The notes beneath the pieces are model-generated. The model saw nothing but the letters and a program-made list of their open reading frames with translations, made no database searches and was not told where the DNA came from. 42,985 nucleotides of DNA from an uncultured Prevotellaceae bacterium (lineage in GTDB: Bacteria; Bacteroidota; Bacteroidia; Bacteroidales; Bacteroidaceae). This document shows, one piece after another, positions 19,976 through 28,263 of the stretch. The stretch is taken from NCBI GenBank assembly GCA_902795605.1, contig CADBLU010000084.1, forward strand, positions 1 through 42,985, given 5' to 3'. Position 1 is the stretch's first letter; each line of letters begins with the position of its first letter. The translations under genes and the position numbers were made by a program.

Positions 19976-19983
19976 CAAAATTA
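19976..19983 (-). promoter_or_regulatory. tig promoter -7 element
   Basis: The minus strand reads TAATTTTG, 63 bases before the tig ATG. The remaining stretch to 20220 is A+T-rich with only the doubtful small ORF listed at 20082. Confidence 0.5.
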
Positions 19984-20081
19984 CGCATAATTCGCCTAAA
20001 TACCTAATATAAACGGCAAAAATTATTTTTTTTAACTCTCACCCTCACTGCTGCAACTATTCAGCGATTATTGTTTTTAAC

Positions 20082-20216
20082 ATGAATTCCCATGAATTGA
20101 TCGAAAATCTCAACAATATGGGACAGTTCATACAATTCCTCCAAGTTTTGCATGCCTGCAAGTTAAAATTTCCGTCTAATTATATGGCAATTATATGCTT
20201 CAGTACTATTCGCTGA
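20082..20216 (+). CDS. Doubtful small ORF (44 residues)
   Basis: An ATG at 20082 opens 44 codons (MNSHELIENLNNMGQFIQFL at the start) ending at TGA 20214-20216, just before the lptB stop on the opposite strand. The peptide looks helical and natural in composition, but there is no promoter box or ribosome site that I can see. It may be a gene remnant or chance. Confidence 0.2.
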   Translation: MNSHELIENLNNMGQFIQFLQVLHACKLKFPSNYMAIICFSTIR

Positions 20217-20220
20217 ACTG

Positions 20221-21030
20221 TCACTCACTGCTCTCGCGGACACGACGCTCCTCGTCGAGGGTCTGGAAATCCTTCTTGCGAAGCACGAAACTGTTGCTGA
20301 GGTATTTCTCACGCACAATCTTGTTGGCGGCCAACTCCTCAGGATTGCCACGGAAAAGGATACGGCCCTCGAAGAGCAGATAGGCACGGTCAGTGATGGT
20401 GAGCGTCTCCTGCACATTATGGTCGGTGATGAGGATGCCGATGTTGCGGTATTTCAACTTCCAGACGATGTGCTGGATGTCTTCCACGGCGATGGGGTCG
20501 ACACCGGCAAAGGGCTCGTCGAGCATGATGAACTTGGGGTCGATGGCCAGGCAGCGCGCTATCTCCGTGCGGCGGCGCTCGCCGCCGGAGAGTTGGTCGC
20601 CCTTGTTCTTACGCACCTGGCCCAACCGGAACTCAGCGATGAGGCTCTCCAACTTGTCGAGCTGCTCACGCCGCGGCAGACCAGTCATTTCGAGCACGGA
20701 GAGGATATTGTCTTCGACGCTCATCTTGCGGAAGACGCTGGCCTCCTGAGGCAGATAGCCGATACCCGCCCGTGCCCGTTTATACACCGGATATTCTGTG
20801 ATGTCCTTCTCGTCGAGATAGATGTGGCCGGCATTGGGCACAATCAGTCCGGTGGTCATGTAGAACGAGGTGGTCTTGCCGGCACCGTTGGGGCCGAGCA
20901 GTCCCACAATCTCACCCTGTCTCACCTCTATCGACACGTCGTTGACGACCGTGCGCTTGCCATAGCGCTTCACCAGACCTTCGGTGCGCAGCACCATGCC
21001 GCCACCCTCTTGTCGTATTGTCTCTTCCAT
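20221..21030 (-). CDS. lptB: LPS export ABC transporter ATP-binding protein LptB
   Basis: A 269-residue ABC ATPase powering LPS extraction from the inner membrane with LptF/LptG. Walker A is [10 protein letters not shown], the Q-loop region is [18 protein letters not shown] (typical of LptB), the signature [15 protein letters not shown], Walker [14 protein letters not shown], and the H-loop [10 protein letters not shown]. About 20 residues beyond the usual E. coli length (241) are split between both ends. The start at 21030 lies 5 bases behind the OmpA-like gene; an internal ATG at 20997 ([13 protein letters not shown]) would give a length closer to the family. Confidence 0.93.
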   Translation of the reverse strand: MEETIRQEGGGMVLRTEGLVKRYGKRTVVNDVSIEVRQGEIVGLLGPNGAGKTTSFYMTTGLIVPNAGHIYLDEKDITEYPVYKRARAGIGYLPQEASVFRKMSVEDNILSVLEMTGLPRREQLDKLESLIAEFRLGQVRKNKGDQLSGGERRRTEIARCLAIDPKFIMLDEPFAGVDPIAVEDIQHIVWKLKYRNIGILITDHNVQETLTITDRAYLLFEGRILFRGNPEELAANKIVREKYLSNSFVLRKKDFQTLDEERRVRESSE

Positions 21031-21035
21031 GAGTG

Positions 21036-22136
21036 CTATTTCACGTACACGATGGCGAGACGGTTGGAGGTGTTACCCTGCACACCCTTGCCCACGGCCT
21101 CGTCGACCACCACTCCGCGGTCTCTCAGATAACTGGCCACGGCGTCGGCACGGGCCTGCGAGAGACGCTGGTTGATTTCGGGACTGCCCTCGGGAGATGC
21201 TGTGCCCACCACCTGCACATGAGCGCCGGGCTTCACTCCGTTGAGTGCCGCCATGGCGTCGCGGGTGAGGAGCGACTTGCCCTGCTCGAAGGTGACGAAC
21301 ACCAGGTTCTCCACCCTGACTTCGCGGCCTTGCAGGGGCACTTCCTTCACCACCTCAACCTCTTTGACCACCTCTTTGGGCTTTCTGGCCAACTGCTCCC
21401 TGAGGTCGTTGATAATGCCGTTGAGACGGTTCACCTCACCCGTGTCGGACGTGCCGGCAATCTTGAAGTGATGGGTGCCGTTGGAATTGCCGAAATAATA
21501 GACAAGGCCAAGGTTGAGCTGCACGGCGGAGTTGTTGACGTTGTAGCGCGGATCCTGTGAGCTGAAACTCAGTTTGTGGGCATCCTGGATGCCAGGCTGG
21601 CTGTTGCTGTGAAGGAAAGCCCAAGTCACCGACGGCTCCACATAGAACTGCCACTCGCGCTGCCCGCCGAAATTGAAGGCAAAGTCGATGCCGGCCTTCG
21701 ACGTCATCTCGTTGGCAGGCTCATACATCGCATGGTTGGAGCGGAACAGATGGCCCCATCCCAAGCCGTAGAGGCCTATGACCTCGAAGCAGCGGGGCTG
21801 ACCAGGATAGCCGCCGAAAAGGTTGGTGAAGTTGAAGGTGCCGAGCAGGGAGACGTTGGTGGCACGCACCCCTGTGCCTGTCGACACATAGGGCTTGTTA
21901 CCCAGATAGGCACTCCCGTCGAGGGCGAGGCCGAAGACCGGTGTTATCCAGCGGCCAATCCTCACACCCACGTTGGGGTTGAGGTTGTGGAGCCACGGAT
22001 TGTCCGTCGACTTGGCAGTCACGCCGCCATTGATGCCTATATATACGTTGTCCGAGACCTTGCTTTCCACCACGGTCTGGGCGCTTGCCGTCATCGCCGC
22101 AGCCATGACCACAAAAAAGAATATTGACTTTTTCAT
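21036..22136 (-). CDS. OmpA-like outer membrane protein
   Basis: A 366-residue exported protein. The signal peptide [20 protein letters not shown] is followed by a barrel domain (~20-220, for example [20 protein letters not shown]), a linker with [16 protein letters not shown] (~245-260), and a C-terminal OmpA-like domain (~265-366) with [20 protein letters not shown]. The usual Asp of the OmpA diaminopimelate site is not evident (TASPEGS instead of TDSxG), while the LSQARADAV Arg is present, a form common in Bacteroidetes. lptB follows after 5 bases, so the two are probably one transcript. Confidence 0.88.
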   Translation of the reverse strand: MKKSIFFFVVMAAAMTASAQTVVESKVSDNVYIGINGGVTAKSTDNPWLHNLNPNVGVRIGRWITPVFGLALDGSAYLGNKPYVSTGTGVRATNVSLLGTFNFTNLFGGYPGQPRCFEVIGLYGLGWGHLFRSNHAMYEPANEMTSKAGIDFAFNFGGQREWQFYVEPSVTWAFLHSNSQPGIQDAHKLSFSSQDPRYNVNNSAVQLNLGLVYYFGNSNGTHHFKIAGTSDTGEVNRLNGIINDLREQLARKPKEVVKEVEVVKEVPLQGREVRVENLVFVTFEQGKSLLTRDAMAALNGVKPGAHVQVVGTASPEGSPEINQRLSQARADAVASYLRDRGVVVDEAVGKGVQGNTSNRLAIVYVK

Positions 22137-22219
22137 CCTATTTGAAAATTAATTGTTACACGATGACGATGGCCACCGTTTGTTCCGACTGCAAAATAAG
22201 AAAAAAATATTGATATTTG

Positions 22220-22253
22220 CAAACTTATCTTTTCCATTTTTATGTTATGCAAC
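22220..22253 (-). promoter_or_regulatory. Promoter of the ompA-like/lptB pair
   Basis: On the minus strand GTTG (22253-22250) precedes TAAGTTTG (22227-22220) by 22 bases. Transcription would start about 78 bases before the ATG at 22136. Confidence 0.5.
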
Positions 22254-22281
22254 ATGTTTTGAACGTCTGAAATGATTTTTT

Positions 22282-22313
22282 CTTGAAAATGCCGCAGAAA
22301 AACACTACTTTTG
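22282..22313 (+). promoter_or_regulatory. cobS-cobC promoter
   Basis: CTTG (22282-22285) and TACTTTTG (22306-22313) are separated by 20 bases. The leader of about 75 bases contains a 17-codon ORF starting at 22322 but no visible cobalamin riboswitch. Confidence 0.6.
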
Positions 22314-22393
22314 CCGCTGCAATGGCATCCGCCCCCCTCACCGTTGACGGAGAGAACCATGGAGATGCCTCCTGAAAACGACGTAATTGACAG

Positions 22394-23179
22394 ATGCAGA
22401 AATCTATTCACACTACCTCATGGTGGCAGAACGCATGGGCTGCCCTCATCTATTTCACACGCATTCCTTTCTGGAGAATCTACCAACCGCCGAAAGAGAG
22501 CTACCGCGCAGTAGTGGAGTTCTGGCCCCTCGCCGGATGGCTCACCGGAGGCCTTATGGCCGCCACCCTTTTCTTCGGCTCGATGGTCATGCCCCACGCG
22601 CTGGCAGTGGCACTGGCCATCGCCGTGAGAATCTTCATCACCAATGCGCTGCATGAGGACGGGCTGGCCGACTTCTTCGACGGCTTCGGAGGCGGCGGCG
22701 ACGACCGCCAGCGCATCCTCGACATCATGAAAGACTCGCGCATAGGGACCTTCGGCGTCCTCAGCCTCATCGGCTATCTGGCACTGCTTTTCCTCTGCTT
22801 CTATCACCTGCCAGTGCGCACAGCGGCCCTTCTCATCTTCGCCGCCGACCCCTATGCCAAGATGCTCGCCGGACAACTCGTGCAGATGATGCCCTACGCC
22901 CGCACCGAGGAGGAGGCGAAGTCGAAGATGGTCTACCGCAAGGTCAGCGTCAAGGGGGGCATCCTGCTGGCTTTCCAGGGACTGCTCCCGGCCGTGCCTC
23001 TGCTGTGGTTGGGTGCCGCGGGCACACACATCGAACTGCTCGTGTTCGTGCCTTGCCTTGTGATGTATTTCCTCTATCTCAAAATCTGGCACACGCTGCG
23101 CGGCTATACCGGCGACTGCTGCGGAGCGCTTTTCCTGATGGTGGAACTGTCGGTCTATCTCACCGCCGTCATCCTCTGA
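22394..23179 (+). CDS. cobS: Adenosylcobinamide-GDP ribazoletransferase (cobalamin synthase)
   Basis: A 261-residue polytopic membrane enzyme joining AdoCbi-GDP with alpha-ribazole (or its phosphate) to form cobamide. The conserved acidic motif is HEDGLADFFDG with following GGGGD and MKDSRIGTFG (residues ~92-125). The N-terminal RIPFWRIYQPP and about six hydrophobic segments match the family, as does the length (about 250). The ATG at 22394 is chosen because it precedes the conserved AALIYFTRIPF segment. cobC follows after 23 bases; cobU and cobT are not in the window. Confidence 0.93.
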   Translation: MQKSIHTTSWWQNAWAALIYFTRIPFWRIYQPPKESYRAVVEFWPLAGWLTGGLMAATLFFGSMVMPHALAVALAIAVRIFITNALHEDGLADFFDGFGGGGDDRQRILDIMKDSRIGTFGVLSLIGYLALLFLCFYHLPVRTAALLIFAADPYAKMLAGQLVQMMPYARTEEEAKSKMVYRKVSVKGGILLAFQGLLPAVPLLWLGAAGTHIELLVFVPCLVMYFLYLKIWHTLRGYTGDCCGALFLMVELSVYLTAVIL

Positions 23180-23202
23180 AAATTTGATGAAAATTTGACA
23201 TA

Positions 23203-23730
23203 ATGAAAGTCCTTCTCATTCGCCATACCAGCGTCGATGTACCTAAGGGCACATGCTACGGATGGGCCGACGTACCCCTCGCCGCGACCTTTCCGCAGGA
23301 GGCGGCAGAAGTGGCACGGCAACTCGATGGGAAGCACTTCGACAGGGTCTTCACATCGCCACTGTCACGGGCGCGACGGCTGGCACACTACTGCGGCTTC
23401 ACCGATGCCGTGGCCGATGACCGCCTGCGGGAGATGAACATGGGACAATGGGAGATGCGGCGCTACGACGACATCACCGACCCGGCCCTGCAGCGATGGT
23501 ATGCCGACTTCATGCACCTGCCCGCCACGGGAGGAGAGAGTTTCCTCATGCTGCGCGCACGGGTGGGCGCTTTCCTCGACGAACTGCGCCTGCAGCCCTT
23601 CCGCCATGTGGCGGTCTTTGCCCATGGCGGCGTCATCGTGGCGGCAGGCCTCCACGCTGGCCTCTTCGGTGAGGACGATGCCTTCAGCCATCAGCCCGCC
23701 TATGGGGGAATGATCGAGATGGAGTGGTGA
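23203..23730 (+). CDS. cobC: Alpha-ribazole phosphatase (histidine phosphatase family)
   Basis: A 175-residue member of the histidine phosphatase superfamily. The phosphohistidine motif is LLIRHTSVD (residues 4-12), the second catalytic His is in VFAHGGVIVA, and the acidic residue is in LREMNMGQWE. CYGWADVPLA after the first motif is typical of CobC-like proteins. It would remove the phosphate from alpha-ribazole-5'-phosphate or adenosylcobalamin-5'-phosphate, next to CobS, which makes that assignment more likely than a general phosphoglycerate mutase. Its stop is only 15 bases from the end of the convergent TIR gene. Confidence 0.87.
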   Translation: MKVLLIRHTSVDVPKGTCYGWADVPLAATFPQEAAEVARQLDGKHFDRVFTSPLSRARRLAHYCGFTDAVADDRLREMNMGQWEMRRYDDITDPALQRWYADFMHLPATGGESFLMLRARVGAFLDELRLQPFRHVAVFAHGGVIVAAGLHAGLFGEDDAFSHQPAYGGMIEMEW

Positions 23731-23745
23731 TGATTTTCCAGGATA

Positions 23746-24591
23746 TTATCTTTTCCTGTGAACCTTGATTAAATATGCAATATATGAGATGATAGCACAA
23801 ACGATAAAATATAAAAACGAACTGAACAAGATTTCATAAAACTCAACGCCCCTAACTATTTTGTCAAAAATATAATTACGGTAATACACCACACCGGTAC
23901 GCGCACTTACCTCATGATATGTGAAAAGCCCGACATAATTGGCCAGAAAAAACAAGACAATCAGTCCAAAAATGATAGCGCCGGCGAAGAATAATTTCCA
24001 TATTACTGAAAGCCACACTTTCTGACGTGCCACTTTTTTCCTTTCTTCTGTGCTTCTTCTCATGTCGGGTTCTATCTGTAGAGGTCCGACATAAGCTTTA
24101 TCACTTGCCACCACTATCCGGGGCCTTTCTACTGATGTCCCGACAACTTTTCTCTGATTCTCAGAGGAGACTCCGGCTTCTGCATGGTGTGAGCATTTCG
24201 CTGAAAGGGCTTTCTCCAGTCGTGCCATCACCTTGTCCCATTTAGAAAGATTCGTGAAGTCGAGGTAATCTAAGTTGATGAGGTCGAATTTGACTGCCGG
24301 ATTATATTTGCTATGGTCCAAAAGAATAGGAATGATGTGCTTTTTCTCATAGACAGCCACCCCTATCTCCTTTGCCGTCCACTCAGAGTTATTGGAATGA
24401 TGAGAAGAGAAAAAGAGAACCACCTCACAGTCCTCGATGGCACAGGCAATCTCTCTCTTGAAATCCTCCCCGCCCCCAATGCCATCGTGGTCCACCCAAA
24501 TAGAGAACCCTTTACTCTCCAAACGTTGTACAATAGCATCGACAATGGCCGAGTCATGCCGTGAGTAGCTGACAAATATCTATTTTTCCAT
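23746..24591 (-). pseudogene. TIR-domain, two-TM membrane protein gene with amber stop at codon 4
   Basis: From ATG 24591 the frame reads Met-Glu-Lys-stop-IFVSYSRHDSAIVDAIV and then stays open to 23746. IFVSYSR is the first strand of a TIR domain, so the TAG at 24582-24580 interrupts an otherwise intact 281-residue gene. The TIR domain (~1-140) includes GFSIWVDHDGIGGGEDF and SSHHSNNSEWTAKEIGVAV with the S..W...E arrangement of NAD-cleaving TIR proteins. A linker (~150-195) and two hydrophobic segments (WKLFFAGAIIFGLIVLFFLA and ILFSSFLYFIVCAIISYIAY) end in a basic tail. A TTG at 24522 could restart translation but would drop the first strand. The gene is visibly richer in A+T than its neighbours, suggesting transfer. 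Bacterial TIR proteins often act in phage defence; no partner gene is seen. It may be inactive, or translated by an AUA start or suppression. Confidence 0.8.
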
Positions 24592-24651
24592 ACAGAAAAC
24601 TAAAAAACGTCAATCAAGGCTGAACGCCACTGCTTTACACATTTTTCACAC

Positions 24652-24683
24652 ATGGCAGGGACGCGGTGACACGTCCCTGCCAT
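24652..24683. repeat. REP-like palindrome
   Basis: ATGGCAGGGACG (24652-24663) and CGTCCCTGCCAT (24672-24683) pair perfectly over 12 bp around an 8-base loop. No T run follows, so it is not a standard terminator. It lies between the wecB-like and TIR genes and looks like a repetitive extragenic palindrome. Confidence 0.6.
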
Positions 24684-24755
24684 ATATGATAGCCAATACT
24701 TTTTCCAAACCGCCGTTGGGGTTGTCCGGTACGCTGCGGCATTGCCGCAGCCTAA

Positions 24756-24825
24756 CCTTCCAGCCTCCCGCAGTTTGCCTTCCAGCATCGCCGCAGCCTA
24801 GCCTTCCAGCATCGCCGCAGCCTAG
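24756..24825. repeat. 24-bp direct repeats at the wecB-like 3' end
   Basis: CCTTCCAGCATCGCCGCAGC plus CTAG occurs twice in tandem (24778-24801, 24802-24825), preceded by a diverged 22-base copy (24756-24777). The array abuts the stop codon of the wecB-like gene. Confidence 0.8.
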
Positions 24826-24827
24826 CC

Positions 24828-25925
24828 TTATCCCTGCAGCAGGATCTGCACGATGCGCTCTGCCGAGCGCCCGTCCCAGCGGTCGGGCAGGTTGCTCGTT
24901 TTCCATCGTCCGGCCACCATGTCGGCCACGGTCTCTCCGAGCCGGCCCGGGTCTTCGCCCACAAGCACATTAGAGCCCACTCTCACTGTCTCGATATGCT
25001 CGGTATAGTCGTTGAGGGTGGCGCAGGGCACGCCGTTGAAGGTCGCCTCCTCAGCCACATTGCCCGAGTCGGTGATGATGCCGCGGGCATGGGCGGTGAG
25101 ATAGCCAAACTCCAGGTATCCCATCGGGTCGGTGATATGGAAGTGGCTGAGCGGCAGATTGATGGTGGCGAGCAGAGACTCCACGGCCTCGCGCGCTCTG
25201 CCTCGCAGGGGAGCGATGACGGGTGTGCTGCCGGCCGCCTCGAGCAGGGCCTTGAGCATCTGCCGCAGGTTGTCGCGGTTGTCGATGAGTGCTTTCCGGT
25301 TGAGGGTGAACACTAAGTATTCCTTGTCGGCCAAACCCTTCTGTGCCAGCACCTCCGGCTGGCGCAAACGGTTGTAGTTGGCACGCAGTGTGTCCATGAG
25401 GATATTGCCCACGAGATAGACCTGCGACAGTTGGGCGCCCTCACGGCTGACGGTCTGGCTGGCTCCCTCGCCGGCGGTGAAGAGGAGATCGGAGAGGCCG
25501 TCGATGACGAGGCGGTTGATCTCCTTGGGCATACGGATGTCGAAGGAGCGTGTGCCTGCCACGAGATGGGCCAGACGGATGCCCTGTTTCTTGGTGACGA
25601 TGGCCGCTGCCATGGTAGAGGCCAGGTCGTCGACCACGATGACCACGTCGGTGGGGTGGTTCTCCAGGTAGTGTTCAAACTCGCCCATCACCCGGCCCGT
25701 CAGTTCGTTGAGGCTCACGCAGTCCACTCCCAAGTAGACGTCAGGCCGCCGCATCTGCAAGTCGTCGAAGAGCGACTGCTCGAGGGTGCTGTCGCTTTCG
25801 GTGCCGGCATAGACGAGGGTGCTTGTCACATCGCGGCCTCCTTCGCGTGCCTTGTCGATGGCCCTGAGGATGGGAGCCACCTTCACAAAGTTGGGACGGG
25901 CTCCCGCTACGATACAGATATTCAT
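24828..25925 (-). CDS. WecB-like UDP-GlcNAc 2-epimerase homologue with altered active site
   Basis: A 365-residue protein of the non-hydrolysing UDP-GlcNAc 2-epimerase fold (GT-B), alignable along its length with E. coli WecB. UDP-site residues Arg10 and Lys15 (GARPNFVKVAP) and TDSG (285-288) remain. WecB Asp95 and Glu131 correspond to Asp100 and Glu135. However, Glu117 of HVEAGLR is Val122 here (HLVAGTRSF), and His213 of the GHRRE motif is Asn209 (TLNRKAL); the HGDT motif reads VDDL. It may therefore act on another substrate or only bind nucleotide sugar. It is the last gene of the PH-M48-NfeD-SPFH operon, 5 bases behind the SPFH gene, an unusual place for a sugar epimerase. Confidence 0.82.
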   Translation of the reverse strand: MNICIVAGARPNFVKVAPILRAIDKAREGGRDVTSTLVYAGTESDSTLEQSLFDDLQMRRPDVYLGVDCVSLNELTGRVMGEFEHYLENHPTDVVIVVDDLASTMAAAIVTKKQGIRLAHLVAGTRSFDIRMPKEINRLVIDGLSDLLFTAGEGASQTVSREGAQLSQVYLVGNILMDTLRANYNRLRQPEVLAQKGLADKEYLVFTLNRKALIDNRDNLRQMLKALLEAAGSTPVIAPLRGRAREAVESLLATINLPLSHFHITDPMGYLEFGYLTAHARGIITDSGNVAEEATFNGVPCATLNDYTEHIETVRVGSNVLVGEDPGRLGETVADMVAGRWKTSNLPDRWDGRSAERIVQILLQG

Positions 25926-25930
25926 GCCGG

Positions 25931-26887
25931 TTAACCTTGTGTGTGGAAGAGGTCCTTGATGCCGCCGAGGCTGCCCAGCAGGTTGGTGGCCTCATAGGGC
26001 AGGTAGACGGTCTTGGCCTGCTGTCCCGAAGCCAGTTCTTCCATCATCTGGATATATTTCTGTGCCAAGAGGTAGTTGGCGGGATTGGTGCAGTCGCCTA
26101 CGGCCTCGGTGATCTTCTGGATGGCGATGGCCTCGGCCTCGGCCTTGCGGATGCGGGCTTGGGCCACACCCTCAGCCTCGAGGATGGCCTGCTGCTTGAG
26201 CGCCTCGGCGCGGTTGATGGTAGCGGCCTTGTCGCCTTCCGACTGGAGGATCTGCGACTGTTTCTGACCTTCGCTGGTGAGGATGACGGCGCGCTTGTTG
26301 CGCTCTGCCTGCATCTGCTTCTCCATGGCCTGCAGCACACTCTGCGGCGGGGTGATATCCTGCAGTTCCACACGGTTCACCTTGATGCCCCATTTGTTGG
26401 TGGCGTCGTCGAGCACGGCACGCAGTTTGGTGTTCACCGTGTCGCGCGAGGTGAGCGTCTGGTCGAGCTCCATCTCGCCGATGATGTTTCTCAGCGTGGT
26501 CTGCGTGAGTTTCTCGATGGCGTTGGGCAGGTTGCTGATTTCATAGACAGCCTTGAAGGGGTCGACAATCTGGAAATAGAGCAGGGCGTTGATCTGCATC
26601 TGGATATTATCCTTGGTGATCACGTTCTGCTTGTCGAAGTCGTAGACCTGCTCCCTGAGGTCGATGTCGCTCGAGTACATATAGCGTCCGCGACTCATGG
26701 TGACAATGGCTTTGGCACTGTCGATGAAGGGGATGATGATATTGATGCCGGGCTGCAGGGTGGCATGGTACTTACCGAGCCGCTCAATGATTTTTGTTTC
26801 CGACTGGGGGATGATGACCAACGTTTTTTTGGCCAGATAGATCACCAGGATGATGATGACTATCAATACGATTACACTTGTTGACAT
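25931..26887 (-). CDS. SPFH/band-7 membrane protein (QmcA type)
   Basis: A 318-residue stomatin/prohibitin/flotillin/HflK-C protein. One N-terminal transmembrane segment (VIVLIVIIILVIYLAKKTLV, residues 5-24) is followed by the band-7 domain (~25-180; IIPQSETKIIERLGKY, LRNIIGEMELDQTLTSRDTVN) and a long Ala/Glu/Gln-rich coiled coil (~190-270, SEGDKAATINRAEALKQQAI). These proteins form large membrane-bound rings and define microdomains, often with an NfeD partner. The NfeD gene lies 19 bases upstream, which supports QmcA/NfeD cooperation. Confidence 0.92.
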   Translation of the reverse strand: MSTSVIVLIVIIILVIYLAKKTLVIIPQSETKIIERLGKYHATLQPGINIIIPFIDSAKAIVTMSRGRYMYSSDIDLREQVYDFDKQNVITKDNIQMQINALLYFQIVDPFKAVYEISNLPNAIEKLTQTTLRNIIGEMELDQTLTSRDTVNTKLRAVLDDATNKWGIKVNRVELQDITPPQSVLQAMEKQMQAERNKRAVILTSEGQKQSQILQSEGDKAATINRAEALKQQAILEAEGVAQARIRKAEAEAIAIQKITEAVGDCTNPANYLLAQKYIQMMEELASGQQAKTVYLPYEATNLLGSLGGIKDLFHTQG

Positions 26888-26906
26888 AATGGATATGGGG
26901 TAAAGG

Positions 26907-27356
26907 TTATACTTTCTCTACGGTGATGATAATGCTGTCGCGGCCCACCACTCTCACCTTCGTCTTCAGGGGGATGGCAGAGCCGTCGGCAGAGACGGCC
27001 TTCCAATCGTCGCCGTCGATGGCCACACGCCCGAAACCGCCAGCCTCGATGGCCTGAGAGACAAATCCCTCGCGGCCGATGATGGCATCGGCGTTACTCA
27101 CACGGTTCTCGTCGTTGCGGTGCAGGTAGCGCAGGGCCACCGGACGTATGAAATAGATGCTCAGCAGTGAGCAGAGCGCCATCGAGATGAGTTGGGGCAC
27201 GATGCCCATGCCCAAGGCGGCAGTGAGCGAGGCGCCGAGGCCTCCGATGGCGAAACAGAGCAAGAAGAGGTCGCCGGAACCGAGTTCCACAATAAGGCAC
27301 AACACGGACACGAGGATCCATATCAGCCACACATGTTGGGTGAAAAACTCTATCAT
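26907..27356 (-). CDS. NfeD-family membrane protein (short form)
   Basis: A 149-residue protein with three or so hydrophobic segments (LIWILVSVLCLIVELGS, LFLLCFAIGGLGASLTAALG, LISMALCSLLSIYFIRPVA; residues ~9-90) and a C-terminal OB-fold domain (~95-149) with GREGFVSQAIEAGGFGRVAI. It lacks the N-terminal serine protease domain of long NfeD proteins. NfeD short forms partner with SPFH proteins, and the SPFH gene is next. A 12-base gap to the M48 gene indicates one operon. Confidence 0.88.
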   Translation of the reverse strand: MIEFFTQHVWLIWILVSVLCLIVELGSGDLFLLCFAIGGLGASLTAALGMGIVPQLISMALCSLLSIYFIRPVALRYLHRNDENRVSNADAIIGREGFVSQAIEAGGFGRVAIDGDDWKAVSADGSAIPLKTKVRVVGRDSIIITVEKV

Positions 27357-27368
27357 GACTGTAGCGGC

Positions 27369-28238
27369 TTATTTCACGCGGAAAGTGGGCATCGACTTCT
27401 TGGACTTCGACGAAGTGGTGGTCGTCGTACTGCCACCCTTATAGTATTTCATGGCCTCGGGCAGGATCTTGTTGATGTAGGCGATGCGCTGGGCGTCGGA
27501 GGGGTGGGTGCTGAGCCAGGTGGCACGGTTGTTGGTGCTGTTGGCGGCCATCCGCTGCCAGAAGGTGACGGCCTCGTTGGGGTCATAGCCTGCCATGGCA
27601 GAGAAGATGAGTCCGATGTGGTCGGCCTCCGTCTCATTGTCGCGGGAGTATTTCAGCGTAGCCACTTGTGAGCCAAGGCCATAGAGCTGTGCCACGGTAT
27701 TGGCGGTGTTGACGCCCACGCCGGAGGCGAGGATGCTGCTGGCGGCCTGGCCGATGGCGTTGATGTTGCTCTGTTTCTGCATCTGCTCCGACGAGTGGTA
27801 GGCCACGGCATGGGCTATCTCATGGCCCAGCACCACGGCAAGGGCGGCCTCCGTCTGCGTCACGGGCAGCAGGCCCTCATACACCACGATTTTTCCTCCG
27901 GGCATGCAGAAGGCGTTCACCTGATTGTCTGCCACCAGGTTGAACTCCCAGTTATAGTTATTCACTTCATCGGCATAGCCGTTGTTTCTGAGATAGGTCT
28001 CCACGGCGCTGGCAAGTTTCTGCCCCACGCGCTTCACCATGGCGGTATTGGCGGCGTTGGTCGACAACTTGGCGGAACCCACATAGTTCTTGTATTGTGT
28101 GAGACTTTGCGTCAGGATTTCAGAGTTGTTGCTATACACTTTCTGTCTGCGGCCGGTCACAGGCACCACGCGCGAGGTGCCACAGGCCGAGAAAACGATG
28201 GCTGCCACAAGCAGCAGCAGGATTCGGGTTGTTTTCAT
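27369..28238 (-). CDS. M48-family zinc metalloprotease lipoprotein
   Basis: A 289-residue exported protease. The lipobox is VFSAC with Cys19, so it is a lipoprotein. The zinc motif HExxH is in VVLGHEIAHAVAYHS and the third ligand Glu is in NETEADHIGLIFSAMAGYDP, as in BepA/LoiP-type M48 enzymes. The C-terminal WLSTHPSDAQRI is also typical of the family. Relatives degrade misassembled outer-membrane proteins. It lies between a PH-domain gene (25 bases) and nfeD (12 bases). Ser/Lys-rich tail residues after ~275 look disordered. Confidence 0.92.
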   Translation of the reverse strand: MKTTRILLLLVAAIVFSACGTSRVVPVTGRRQKVYSNNSEILTQSLTQYKNYVGSAKLSTNAANTAMVKRVGQKLASAVETYLRNNGYADEVNNYNWEFNLVADNQVNAFCMPGGKIVVYEGLLPVTQTEAALAVVLGHEIAHAVAYHSSEQMQKQSNINAIGQAASSILASGVGVNTANTVAQLYGLGSQVATLKYSRDNETEADHIGLIFSAMAGYDPNEAVTFWQRMAANSTNNRATWLSTHPSDAQRIAYINKILPEAMKYYKGGSTTTTTSSKSKKSMPTFRVK

Positions 28239-28263
28239 AATACTGTGATATGAATAAATGATG

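Noticed and set aside
22314..22393. Cobalamin riboswitch in the cobS leader
   Set aside because: The leader is under 80 bases and I see no B12-box-like core or the long multi-stem structure required.
24363..24575. Frameshift explanation for the TIR gene
   Set aside because: The TIR strand IFVSYSR and the downstream domain are in the same frame; only the TAG codon interrupts, so no frameshift is needed.
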